Source: Chrysomallon squamiferum (taxonomy: Eukaryota; Mollusca; Gastropoda; Neomphalida; Peltospiridae). From it: a stretch of DNA of 47,500 nt. The position numbers and the translations under genes are program-made. Location of the stretch: positions 42,023,652 to 42,071,151 of the forward strand of contig CM022665.1 in NCBI GenBank assembly GCA_012295275.1, read 5' to 3'. The notes beneath the pieces are model-generated. The model was given only the letters and a program-made list of their open reading frames with translations. It searched no databases and was not told where the DNA came from. Positions 1 through 9,940 of this stretch are shown in pieces (within the stretch, counting starts at the first letter, position 1; every line of letters starts with the position of its first letter).

Positions 1-242
1 TGTAACCATGAACTGTAGCTGCAGGAAAGGTAAACATAATTATCTAAACGTGAACAACACACGTTAGTGTTAATATAAAAATTACAAAGCTGATACTTCC
101 ATTAAATATATATATATGTTTTTTTCAGGATACCGAGACACGTAATTGTTATTGCACATACGCAAACACACTTACTTTAAAATTGTAGTTTTGGAGAGTT
201 TCTTTTATGATAACGAAATATTTTCTGTTAGTTAATATCAGT

Positions 243-260
243 CTATCTATCTATCCATCT

Positions 261-299
<39 letters not shown>

Positions 300-400
300 C
301 ATATATATACATACACCCTATTATTATTATAGGTATACGTACATACATAGATATAGACAGACATACATATATACATACATACATACATACATACATACAT

Positions 401-454
<54 letters not shown>

Positions 455-463
455 ACATACATA
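243..463. repeat. Compound microsatellite (TCTA, TA, TACA, CA)
   Basis: Successive runs of TCTA, about 16 TA dinucleotides, a TACA tract near 363-417 and then a pure CA run to about 450. Translations of this stretch are artefacts of the repeat. Confidence 0.95.
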
Positions 464-964
464 TTCACCATATGCTCATTCACAAACAATTCACAAACAA
501 TATAGATATTAATACAAAAAAAACAGATTAAAAAATAAAAAATAAAAAATTTAAATGGTCGTTTTAAGCACAAAAACTAAGATACTCTAGTCTTCTTGAT
601 AAAATTTTACACCCAGTACAATTCTTGTTTTGTAAAATACAAATCACAGACTTCGTCCTACGAGCTGTAGTCACAGTAAAAAAGCGTGGACATCGCTGAC
701 TTCAATAAATAAAGTCACAAAGACGCGAATCCATATTTTATCTGTTTTAGGTCTCGTTACATGCTGTTGGTGTGGGCGGACAACGCTGAAAGGTCGGGGT
801 GGTGGTGGTGGTGGTCACTGAACGCTGTGTGACAACAGCGTATCCCTAACGTGTCACGGAAACTGACGTAGACGATTTCCAAAACAAACAAAAAATATTT
901 TCAAAGTCAAACATCTTCTTTAACAGAATCGATGTTAATTATTCGTGAAATTCACATTACCCGG

Positions 965-978
965 GTTACCATGGCAAC
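965..978. promoter_or_regulatory. Candidate RFX X-box, perfect palindrome, spacer 2
   Basis: GTTACC-AT-GGCAAC matches the RFX X-box consensus GTNRCC(N0-3)RGYAAC at every constrained position. It lies inside the first THIK-like intron, about 1.3 kb downstream of the exon. Function is inferred from motif only. Confidence 0.4.
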
Positions 979-1912
979 CAGATGCTGTAGATTTTTGTTC
1001 TTCTTTTCTTTTTCTTTTTTTTAATGGAAGTGTTTTTGACTTTAGGTTTCAGAGACTAACAAAATGCTTTGACGGAGAGTTCATTTTCATTATAACCGTT
1101 ATCTATAAATTCATTTTTTTTTTTTTTAAATTTACTTTAATTTATTTACCTTACTTAGGTTGTAAGAGAGGCAGAATATTAACTGTTATAATACTGAATC
1201 CATTTATTAAATTTTGAAACTGATGAATATGTTAGAATGAGTGAATAAATGTTTAACGAAACCCCAAAAGGAAAAACATATCGGCTACTGGACGTCAAAC
1301 CAAGGTAAACACATAACGAAATGCTGATGAACATGTTACGTTTAAAGAATCAGAGTATTATAAGGACACTTTCGTAACAGGATAATTCTGTATATAAAAA
1401 TCCCGTGCTATCAGGGAAAAAAAATTATTATAATAAGCTATCGATTTCCAAGGTAATTCTCGACAACAGAATTGATTTTTAAATATCAGAATTAATCCTG
1501 CAATATAAACTAATTGATTCCACCATAATTATTTATTTAAAAATTAATTTAAAAATCATCCAAAAACAATAATAATAGGGCCTCTGAAAAAGTATCTACA
1601 AACATGATCTAATAAATAATAAATGAACGTATCATTTCGTAACTGATATCGTAGTAAATTTTCCTGAACAAAAGCCAAAAAATATTTTCATAAAGATTTT
1701 TGTCTCTGTCGATAACTGTGTATAAATTAGTTTTATACATGCATAAGTTCAGTAATGGATAATGCTTGCTACCTCGCTAAGTCATTTGCAAACCGATTTT
1801 AAGAGGGGAAATGATCGTTAAAGACATTAATTAGATGTGAAATACTGAGTGGTCTATTGATTCAGTCGAGAAACTAAAGACAGTCTGATTTACTGACTAA
1901 AGTTCATGTCAA

Positions 1913-1950
<38 letters not shown>

Positions 1951-2245
1951 TCGATGTCAACGTGAAAGAAAATTATAGCCCATAAACATTTGATTCTCTT
2001 CATAAAATTTTTTAATTTCTTGTATTAGTTTCTGGAATTATGTGACTGATGACTCAAAACGTCAGTGATTTATAAATTCGGTGCAAAAAAGGGATCGTAT
2101 CTTGGAGTTTTTGTAACTCCGTACGGGTCAAGGACGGATACTTTAGAACTATTTTAATGCAGATTTTAATATAGCTGCTAAGGGAATGAAATTATATATA
2201 TATATATATTTAAAAAAATAAAAATAAAATTAAAAAAACACTTAC

Positions 2246-2585
2246 CTATGGTTGAGACGACCGTACCGACAAAGTAAAAAGATCCCGAAAAGTCCCATCT
2301 CGGTCGTCTGTTTCCTACAATTCCAGCAGTTTCCGCCACGCCGTGCACGTGCAGGAGTCGTTGTAAATCCGACGTGTTCACGCTCGGGTACGTGGCCAGG
2401 AACGAGTCGACGGCCTCTTGGTATTTTTTCCTGTCCGTGACCTCCTGCTCCGCTTCGAGCAGCATGAACATGCCGGCCCCGGCCAGCATGTACAGAACCA
2501 TCACGAAGAACAAGAGAATGAACCGGGCGTTGTCCTCTCTCAGGTGCAGAGCCGAACAACACCCCTTTCGTTTCGAACGTGGCAT
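2246..2585 (-). CDS. THIK-like two-pore-domain K+ channel, first coding exon (partial gene)
   Basis: Background (leak) potassium channel subunit of the plasma membrane, expected to work as a dimer. The exon encodes 113 residues plus one base of a split glycine codon. Seen: a basic N-terminus (SKRKG, 4-8), the family signature LREDNARF (15-22), a first membrane helix M1 (about 21-43), an extracellular cap with an NTS glycosylation sequon (70-72) and no cysteine, then RPRWDFSGSFYFVGTVV (94-110) and STI at the first pore selectivity filter. The order EDNARF, M1, PRWDF, FYFVGTVVSTIG is that of vertebrate KCNK13/KCNK12 (THIK). The exon stops inside the filter at a good donor (ATAG/GTAAG), so the rest of the gene lies below position 1. 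I chose the ATG at 2585 because it is the only in-frame ATG before the signature; the frame stays open upstream into A-rich sequence. Family assignment is firm; which of KCNK12/13 it matches is not decidable. Confidence 0.9.
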
Positions 2586-4600
2586 CCCGTGCAGCGTCTT
2601 GCCCCCCTCCCTCACGTTCCCACTGATAACGCTGATCTTTTGGCGAGTAATATTTGGTTTTTGTGTGGCTTCCACCTCAATTATTACGATGTTATAAAGT
2701 CGTTTTTTTTTTTTTTGTTTTTTTTTTTTGTTTTTTGTTGTTTGTTAAATCTTTTTTTTTTTTTTTTCTCTCTCTCTCTTCTTCTTCTTTTTTATACACT
2801 TATCGGCTGATATTCAAAAGTTTTAACTTCGATTTGTGGACAATCATTGCCCTGAATTAACAGATCTAAAACGAGCTGCTATAATCCATCACAAATCACG
2901 GACTCGGCCGAAATGAGACGAAAAAAAGCGACGTCATGTTTTATTCCCGATCAAACTGGGGGAAAACGAGGCACTCTTTTTAAGCGTGGACTTTCAAATT
3001 TTCAAATCCCTGTGAGAATTGTGTACGTTAATGATATCTTTTTTTTTTCTTTTCTTTTTAGTCATTCCATCAAGCGATAATTACGACAGCTGTGTAGCAC
3101 ACTCGAACAGCTACAACATCGTGCATCAGTCTTCTAACCAGAATTTTTTCTCACTTTGTTGTAAGAAAATACACCTGACGGCGACTACAATAAGAATAAC
3201 AATGAACGAAACGAAAACCGAATTAATAAATTTTCTTTTTCGTTCTGATTTCCGGATTCATAATCTGTTTAAAACATCGAGTGGAATTCTATGACGAAAA
3301 AAAGAACACGGAGAGATGAACGTGTGTATAATCAACTTTTCATTGTTTTTACTTGGTCGTTTCGACGACGTCGATGCTGGTGTTCTTGCCTGGAAACTTC
3401 AACGTCATTACACCCCGAGGGTGGAATGACAGCGTGATGGGTTGCCACCGGCAACGTGGTAAACATGTTGATTTTGTATTATATACCCCCTGATTTCATC
3501 GCAGTCACTGTTGATGGAAACATCTGGTAACATAATTTATTTTTGAACATAAAACAGCTGGCGAATAGAACAGATCTCGAAAAGAAAATATATTATATCT
3601 ATATGTATATAGATATATATATATATATATATAAAAGTATTGTCGTTTTTCGATTAAACTATTTTTTTAAAAAAGCCAAGAGGAGGTAAATATTAACCTT
3701 TCCACACGTAACTTTGTCACACAGAACAGTAAAAATAACAGCTCGACAAAAGTGAGCACCTTGAAGAATCTATTCCATTATTTTTTTTTGTTCTACTTCT
3801 AAGAACTCAATACGCCATCCGCATACGAATGAATATAAAATAAAACAAAATCCTTTTTGGTGTTCCGAATTCAGAAGTTAAAAAGTGAAGACTTTTAAAT
3901 TCCGATTCCAGTTCAAGTGAATCTCGACCATTCAGAATGTTACTTCTTGTCCGTTTCCAAAAAAACCCACTGAGTAACTTTCAGCTACGATACTTTTTTT
4001 TTTGTTTCCCCTCTCGACTCCATATTCTCTCCCAGCAGCCGGCGATAACGCTGTGACAACAGTTGGCTTTCCGCCTATATTCTGTCGCTGTTGCTTATAG
4101 TGAAAAATCAATGAACGCCGTCGTGATCATTTCGGTTTGGATTTCGTCGTATCTAAAAGAACGCGAGTGATCGGCCTTGTTTTATTAGCGACACAAGGGA
4201 CAGGGCTGTTTTTTAGTGCCGATGTCGTAGATTATCGTTCTTTGACATTTTTATTTTTTTTTTTTTTTTTATTTGGGGGGTGGGAGAAACGGCGACATTA
4301 ATTTTACTTTATTTGGATTAAATATGTTAGAAATGTATGAAAATAAATAAGATAAAAGGAAAATAAAAAAAAAAAAAAAAAATAATAATGATGATGATGG
4401 AGAAAAATAAACCTTGACTGTTTTTCTGGAATTAATTATTTTCTTTGAATCAAAACCTAATAAGTACTGGCATATAAAAAAATAAATAAAGGGTTTGCTT
4501 TCAAACTCTCTCTCTATATATATAGCTGTATTTACAAGGTTAAAAACCTTGATTAGTCAGTCTCCCTCCTTCCTTTTCTCCCCATCAGTCTCTTGTTCTG
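2586..4600 (-). other. Upstream flank of the THIK-like exon (5' UTR/promoter region, unresolved)
   Basis: Minus-strand sequence directly before the ATG should be 5' UTR; I cannot place the transcription start or exclude upstream non-coding exons. A pyrimidine-rich block at 2701-2791 (A/G-rich on the gene strand) limits where the UTR can be unique. A CpG-containing segment around 3355-3460 carries an X-box palindrome. Another around 4010-4160 shares the word AACGCTGTG...ACAACAG with the hairpin at 821-840 in the intron. No ORF here resembles a known protein. Confidence 0.45.
3441..3455. promoter_or_regulatory. Candidate RFX X-box, perfect palindrome, spacer 3
   Basis: GTTGCC-ACC-GGCAAC is a full match to the RFX consensus. 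It sits about 0.86 kb upstream of the THIK-like start codon in a locally GC-richer, non-repetitive stretch, a plausible promoter-proximal position. Together with 965-978 it brackets the exon. Confidence 0.45.
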
Positions 4601-4611
4601 TATCTCTATCT

Positions 4612-4760
4612 TTTACTGTATATCTATATATATATTTAGTTATTTACCTATCTATCTAATTTTCGCTATCTATTTATTTATCTATCTACCTATCTACCCA
4701 TATCTTTATCTTTCTGTCTGTCTGTCTATCTGTCTATATATATATATATATTTATATATC
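4612..4760. repeat. TCTA/TCTG/TTTA compound microsatellite
   Basis: Interrupted TCTA, TTTA and TCTG tetranucleotides ending in a TA run. It directly abuts the inverted-repeat element that starts at about 4761. Confidence 0.85.
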
Positions 4761-5002
4761 ACCTGTTTTATTAAGTGAAAGACAAATATTTTGGGCTATG
4801 TATATATGTGTGTGTATATGTCTGTATATATGTCTGAATATGTGTGTGTGTGTGTGTGTGTGTGTTTGTTTATATATATATATATAATCAGACACACATA
4901 CACATATTAAGACACATATATATATATACACGCATATATATATATATATATATATATACATAGCCCAAAATACGTGTGTCTTTCACTTAATAAAACAGCT
5001 GG
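4761..5002. mobile_element. Foldback/MITE-like inverted repeat with microsatellite loop
   Basis: The left arm (4761-4808) and right arm (4949-5002) are near-perfect reverse complements: CCTGTTTTATTAAGTGAAAG on the left is mirrored by CTTTCACTTAATAAAACAG on the right, and TTTTGGGCTATGTATATAT by ATATATACATAGCCCAAAA. The loop is GT, TA and CA repeat, itself partly self-complementary, so the whole 240 bp could fold into one hairpin. No coding capacity. Either a non-autonomous transposable element or an inverted duplication grown around a microsatellite; target-site duplications are not clear. Confidence 0.6.
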
Positions 5003-5346
5003 TCGATCAATGGCCAGCACAAACCGACTGTGTAATTACATAAGGAATTTACTGGAATTTACGTACAGAAGGGCTGAGTCGTCTTAATTCGTCATTACGT
5101 GTTATTAGACGAGCACGTTCTCTTCATTAACACTTGCACACACAAGTCACAATCACCTGGCAGCCAGACAAAAACATCCTCTGAACAGCGGCTGATTTCC
5201 ACGCGGGAATTCGTTAGGTCTCGGAATTAACATCTGCTTACAAACAACGCACAATAATACATAACAACAATTTCGTCTTTTGTTTTCGTTTTCAATGGGT
5301 TGGGTTACCTTTCTCGCGAGCGAGGTGAATCAATGCTTGACCTATA

Positions 5347-5392
<46 letters not shown>

Positions 5393-5939
5393 ATAGAGAT
5401 AGATAATTTTGTCAGCGTTCTAAACACAACAACAGTATGGTTGAATAATGATTTGTTCGGGAAATCTTTTTTTTTTTTTTTTTATTATAATTTTTTTATT
5501 TTTTTATTTTTTTTTTCAGCGGATGATTATTTTATGAAATCTCCGAAACTGCTGTGTTGAATATTTTAATATTTGATGCGGGTTTACACACTTGACTGAT
5601 TTAGATACATTGAGAGATAATTAACGATTATTTGAATTCGCTGAAACGGAAGGAAAATATAATTAATTATGCGTGCTAGAGTCTGATAGTTTTATCTCTT
5701 TTTTTTTTTTTTTTTTTTTTTTTTTCTTTAGTTAAGTTTTGTTTTTATATCTTTATTTTATTTAAATAAAGTTTAATTATTTGTTTAATTTATCTACAAT
5801 GTCTAATTATATTTGTATATTTAGTTATGATTATCTACACATGCGCGCATGAACATATATTTTTATATTGAAAGAAAGAGAAAGAGAGAGAGAACTAATT
5901 AAAACTAACAAGAACAATGTGTGTATGTGGTGCATTTAC

Positions 5940-5941
<2 letters not shown>

Positions 5942-5991
<50 letters not shown>
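5942..5991. repeat. (GA)n microsatellite, about 25 units
   Basis: Uninterrupted GA run, preceded at 5872-5893 by a shorter interrupted one. Confidence 0.95.
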
Positions 5992-5993
<2 letters not shown>

Positions 5994-6090
5994 CGAGTTA
6001 AAAAAAAAAAACAGTAAGTCGAAACAATAATAAATGAATTGTCAGACACTCTTTACTCACAAGCAAATTTAAATGAACACTGACAATGAT

Positions 6091-6300
6091 TAAACTAACA
6101 CATACAAATAACTCGCAAACACGTTAAAAACTAACACACACAAATAACTCGCAAAAAAAAACACGTTTTAAAAAAACTAACACACAAATAACTCGCAAAC
6201 ACGTTAAAAACTAATACACACAAATAACTCGCAAAAAAAACTAACACACAAATAACTCGCAAAAAAACACGTTTTAAACACACAAAACTAACAAATAACA
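6091..6300. repeat. AT/CA-rich minisatellite, about 35-40 bp unit
   Basis: About six copies of a unit built on CTAACACACAAATAACTCGC followed by an A run and ACGTT. Copies differ mainly in A-run length and in the loss of the ACGTT part. It ends at a poly(A) run (6307-6336). Confidence 0.85.
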
Positions 6301-6305
6301 AATAC

Positions 6306-6338
<33 letters not shown>

Positions 6339-6717
6339 AACACGCTTATTCGATGCGGGAAAAACAACAACCAGCGACGTAAAACAAAATAAGCACATAA
6401 TCAGCAAAACGGACATAAATTATCATTTACAGAATTTCGGTGACATTTGGGTTACAGTTTCGATCCGGGCGAAGCGTAATGTTAATCGATGGAACTATTC
6501 TTTATCCACCGAACGAAGCAAGAGGCTTTGTGAACCGATCCGCCAGCTGTTTCCACGCTGAGTTTTCGAGCGCACATTTTTCGTCAGGTTGAGGAGACGG
6601 CGAGTTTCTGTTGTTTCGTTCAGCTTAATTTTCTTTTGTAATTTCATGCACAACATTCAGTCGTAAAGCATCAAGCCGTTTAATAAATAATTTGATTACG
6701 TTTTGTCGTTGAATCTA

Positions 6718-6750
6718 CAGCTGCTGCTGCTGCTGCTGCTGTTGTTGTTG
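6718..6750. repeat. (CTG)7-(TTG)n trinucleotide repeat
   Basis: Seven CTG units followed by TTG units, in non-coding context. Confidence 0.9.
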
Positions 6751-6817
6751 TAGCTAGTTAGTTTCCATTGTTGTGGGATCGTTTTTATTCCTTTTGGGTT
6801 GTAAATGTATTCACAGT

Positions 6818-6852
<35 letters not shown>

Positions 6853-7014
6853 CACACACACACAGATATAAATATGAATATAAAAATGAATATAAATAAA
6901 GGTATTTGTCGATATAGTAAATGGTTGTGTATGTCGAGGACATTCAAGTTTTAATATCATTTCTCCGTGGTTGTATGGATTTTTGTTTGCATCTGGTTAA
7001 ATAACTGTTATATT

Positions 7015-7255
7015 AATAATGATGACGACGACGATGATGATGATACTTCTGCTAAATCATCAACAACTGGTACTAAAAATAATAATGATGACAATGATAA
7101 CAACAACAACAATAATAATAATAACAATAATAACAATGATAACAAAAACAACAACAATAATATTAGCAGCAATAGCGAAAGTAACAAATATAATAGGAAG
7201 AAAACAACAACAATAAAACTATACTAATATCATTACTACTACTACTACTACTACG
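7015..7255. repeat. AAT/GAT/AAC/ACT trinucleotide cluster
   Basis: Contiguous imperfect trinucleotides (GAT, AAT, AAC, then ACT at the end). Apparent Asp/Asn-rich ORFs come from the repeat. Confidence 0.9.
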
Positions 7256-7480
7256 TCTTTGTTTTATCGCTTCTACTATTTTTTATTTGCTATTCCATCC
7301 TCTCATTTACTTTTTTCTTCTTTCATTCTTCTTTCTTCTTTCATTCTTCTTTCATTCTTTCTTCTTGTTTCATTGATTCTTCTTCACCTCCTTTTTTTTG
7401 CTTTCGTCTTCAATTTTTTTTGTTTTCATCTTTTATCTTTATTTTTTTCTTCTTTCTTTCTTCGACTTCTTACTTCCTTT

Positions 7481-7542
7481 CATCATCATCAACATCATCA
7501 ACACCATCAACATCATCATCATCATCATCAACATCATCATCA
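7481..7542. repeat. (CAT)n repeat following a TTC-rich pyrimidine tract
   Basis: CAT units with CAA interruptions, preceded at 7300-7470 by a TTC/TTTC pyrimidine-rich stretch. The His-rich translation is not a gene. Confidence 0.9.
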
Positions 7543-8081
7543 TTTTCTTCTGTTTATTTCCATTCTACCACCTTTTCGATCTTTAAAAAGAACGCATAGT
7601 AAAAAAAAAAAAAAAAAATTCTAGCTAATCAAAATAATATAAAGCAAAACAACCCACCATTTTTTTTTTTTTTTTTTAAAGAAATATTATATTGTTACTG
7701 CATCAGAAAACACCACGAAGACTTCAGTGACTTGCTGTTTGATGTTGTGGCCATCAAGCAATCGATTATTTCGCTCAGTGAACATAAAACAGAACAGAAA
7801 GAAAGAAAGAAAAAAAAAATATGTATATATAGTCTTTAGCGTTAGTTATTGTTCATGACAACAATTATTACTGTTAATTACTTGGGGAAATAATGACTTG
7901 AAGTTCTTATACAAAGTCAACACTACTACACTAGTGAAAGGATAAATTTAGAAATTGCTGAATGAAAGATATTGTTTTAATGTCATCGTCGCCATCATCA
8001 TCATCATCATCATTATTGTAATCATTATGATTAAATGGATGGGTTAAATTATTGCTATTATTATCATTATCCTACTCATCG

Positions 8082-8084
<3 letters not shown>

Positions 8085-8137
<53 letters not shown>

Positions 8138-8185
8138 TTATTATTATTAATTATTTTATTATTATTATTATTATTATTATTTTTT
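8085..8185. repeat. (TTA)n microsatellite
   Basis: Around 30 TTA units with small interruptions. Confidence 0.95.
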
Positions 8186-8442
8186 CGTTTGTTTGGTGTT
8201 ATCTATTGTTATTTTCATTTTCTAATCAACAGACGTAATTACAGGACAGTAACTACATGTAGACTAAAAACTATACGGAAAACAACGACAGGAATAATAA
8301 GAATATCTTTGAAGAATATCTTTAAAACGACAAAACAGTAAAACCTAATTCATTAAATAAAATCATAGTCCAGACATGTTAAAATAATATTAATTTCACC
8401 CTGCATACAAAAACTACAGCACTGGCTACAGACGTACAAAGA

Positions 8443-8515
8443 TATGAAATAGCTCAATGGTAGAGCATTTGACTGCTGATAGAGAGATCCTTGTTTCGAT
8501 CCCATGTGTCTAGTA
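8443..8515 (+). pseudogene. tRNA-Cys-like fossil (tRNA pseudogene or SINE head)
   Basis: Contains a good A box (TAGCTCAATGGTAGAGC), a recognisable anticodon-arm remnant (TTTGACTGCTGA) and a B box (TTTCGATCCC) at tRNA spacing. The block matches the usual metazoan tRNA-Cys layout, but the anticodon position reads GCT rather than GCA. The anticodon stem, T stem and acceptor stem all carry mismatches, so it should not make a working tRNA. It may be the 5' end of a tRNA-derived SINE; the A-rich sequence near 8575-8590 could be a decayed tail. Confidence 0.65.
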
Positions 8516-8992
8516 AAAATCTTTATTAGTTCATAACACTGCTTCAGAAATACGCTGCAGAACTTGAATACGTAAATAAAAAAACAAAAAACCCTGGCTT
8601 CAGTATCTTTCAGAATTATACATGAACATCTGGACACATACACAAAAGAAATTAATGATTCTTTTATTTTGTTTTAGATCAAATTTTCTTGTTTTAAAAA
8701 AAAAAAAAAAAAAAAATCATACTTTTTTATTCTTTATTTTTATTTATTTATTTATTTTTAAATCATGTAGTTCATTTCTCAAGCGACGCCAGAGTTTTTA
8801 TTTTTGCGTAGTCAATAACTAATTTCTTTAATTCTTCCATTTTGTTATTTTTTTTTTTTTTTTTTTTTAATGTTGTTGTTGTGTTTGCAATTTGTTACAA
8901 AAAAACTTTTCTTTAAATGTGTTCACATCTTAGTAATACTATGTGTTAAATTCTGACGCGGCTAGGAACACAAAAACATTCTTCGATTTTGA

Positions 8993-9035
<43 letters not shown>

Positions 9036-9554
9036 ATTTAAAAAAAAAAAAAAAAGACAATGGAATATCAAAAAACGAAAACTTGCTCTCAGGTCTGATG
9101 TTGTTTTAACAAAGCACTAACTCCCAAATTTTTTTATTTTTTTATTATTATTATTATTTTTTTTTTTGGTTGAACCTCGATCCGTCGATAACCCGCTTTG
9201 AACCTAAACAGTACACAAGCAGGGAAACAAAGTTAAATGAAGCAAACTTGCATCCCAATACTCCACAAGTGTGAAACGTCTAACCTGATTGACGATCAAG
9301 CCGAATTTCTAGCCTCGGCCGCAAACGAAGCATTTCCTCCGAGATCAACAACGTGTAGAGCAGCCACGCCTAATAGAGTTTGATCGGAATCTATATATCG
9401 AGCTCGTTTTGCTTTTCAAACGTCTCCTCATGCGTAAGTCGAGTTAAGATTGAAACTTTCTAACACTCTGCACAGGACGAGGCTTTCAGGCCATCAGTTT
9501 CAGATCGTAGCCAGTGCACTGGTTCTTCATCAGTAAAGAGTTGGTTAGCTGGTA
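8516..9554. other. Gene-free interval with A/T runs and a CA microsatellite
   Basis: Poly(A)/(T) runs at about 8696-8717 and 8850-8868 and a CA tract at 8995-9028. The GC-richer part, 9168-9500, begins with TTGAACCTCGATCCGTCGAT, which vaguely recalls the ends of pogo-type elements. I see no coding exon. Confidence 0.5.
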
Positions 9555-9940
9555 TGGTTGTATGGTTGTGTGCGTGTGTATGTGTGTATGTGTGTATGTG
9601 TGTGCATATGTGTGTGTGTGTATGTGTGTATGTGTGTGCATATGTGTATGTGTGTATGTGTGTGCATATGTGTGTGTGTATGTGTGTATGTGCGTGCATA
9701 TGTGTGTGTGTATGTGTGTGCATATGTGTGTGTGTATGTGTGTATGTGCGTGCATATGTGTGTGTGTGTGTATGCGTATATGTTTGTATGTATGTATGCT
9801 TGTATGTGTATATGCATATATATATGCATGTATATATGTATATGTATATATGTATATATGCATCTATGTATGTATGTGTGTGTGTGTGTGTGTGTATGTC
9901 TGTATCTATATGTACGTATGTATCTATATTAGTATGTAAT
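9555..9940. repeat. Long GT/GTAT satellite-like tract with higher-order unit
   Basis: Nearly 400 bp of GT, GTAT and GCATAT elements. TATGTGTGTATGTGTGTGCA-type blocks recur as longer repeating units before grading into TATG/TATA tetranucleotides. Confidence 0.9.

Larger units (their letters stand above)
1..2245 (-). other. 5' part of the intron following the THIK-like exon
   Basis: Begins with a consensus donor (GTAAG at 2245-2241). I found no second exon: the expected continuation (FG-MTTP, the later membrane helices and second pore) is not visible on the minus strand, so the intron runs past the left edge. Contents: a compound TA/TACA/CA microsatellite (243-463), a 33-base poly(A) run (1915-1947), a short hairpin (823-840, CGCTGT stem) beside a GGT-rich tract, and an X-box palindrome (965-978). 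Otherwise unremarkable AT-rich sequence. Confidence 0.6.
5003..8440. other. Gene-free, repeat-rich interval
   Basis: No exon recognised on either strand. Includes poly(T) runs at 5351-5388 and 5700-5725, a (GA)n tract, a minisatellite, CTG, AAC/AAT, CAT and TTA repeats (listed separately). The non-repetitive pieces around 5000-5300 and 6400-6650 contain some CpG but no convincing ORF. Long predicted peptides here are homopolymer artefacts. Confidence 0.6.

Noticed and set aside
251-573. Cys/Val/Tyr-rich ORFs
   Set aside because: Direct translation of CA/TACA microsatellite; same cause for ORFs at 9460-9955 and 43122-43418.
2178-2245. Extension of the channel exon past VVSTIG
   Set aside because: The sequence after the GTAAG donor is A/T repeat and stops soon; the K+ channel filter requires FG to follow.
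2252-2810. Plus-strand and alternate-frame ORFs over the channel exon
   Set aside because: Antisense or frame-shifted shadows of the THIK-like exon, which has clear family motifs on the minus strand.
6091-6300. CRISPR-like array (regular repeats)
   Set aside because: Units are contiguous minisatellite copies without unique spacers, in a eukaryotic setting.
7259-7624. 121-codon Leu/Phe/His-rich ORF
   Set aside because: Built from TTC and CAT repeats.
9168-9200. Pogo-like end TTGAACCTCGATCCGTCGAT
   Set aside because: Single weak match without a partner end nearby.
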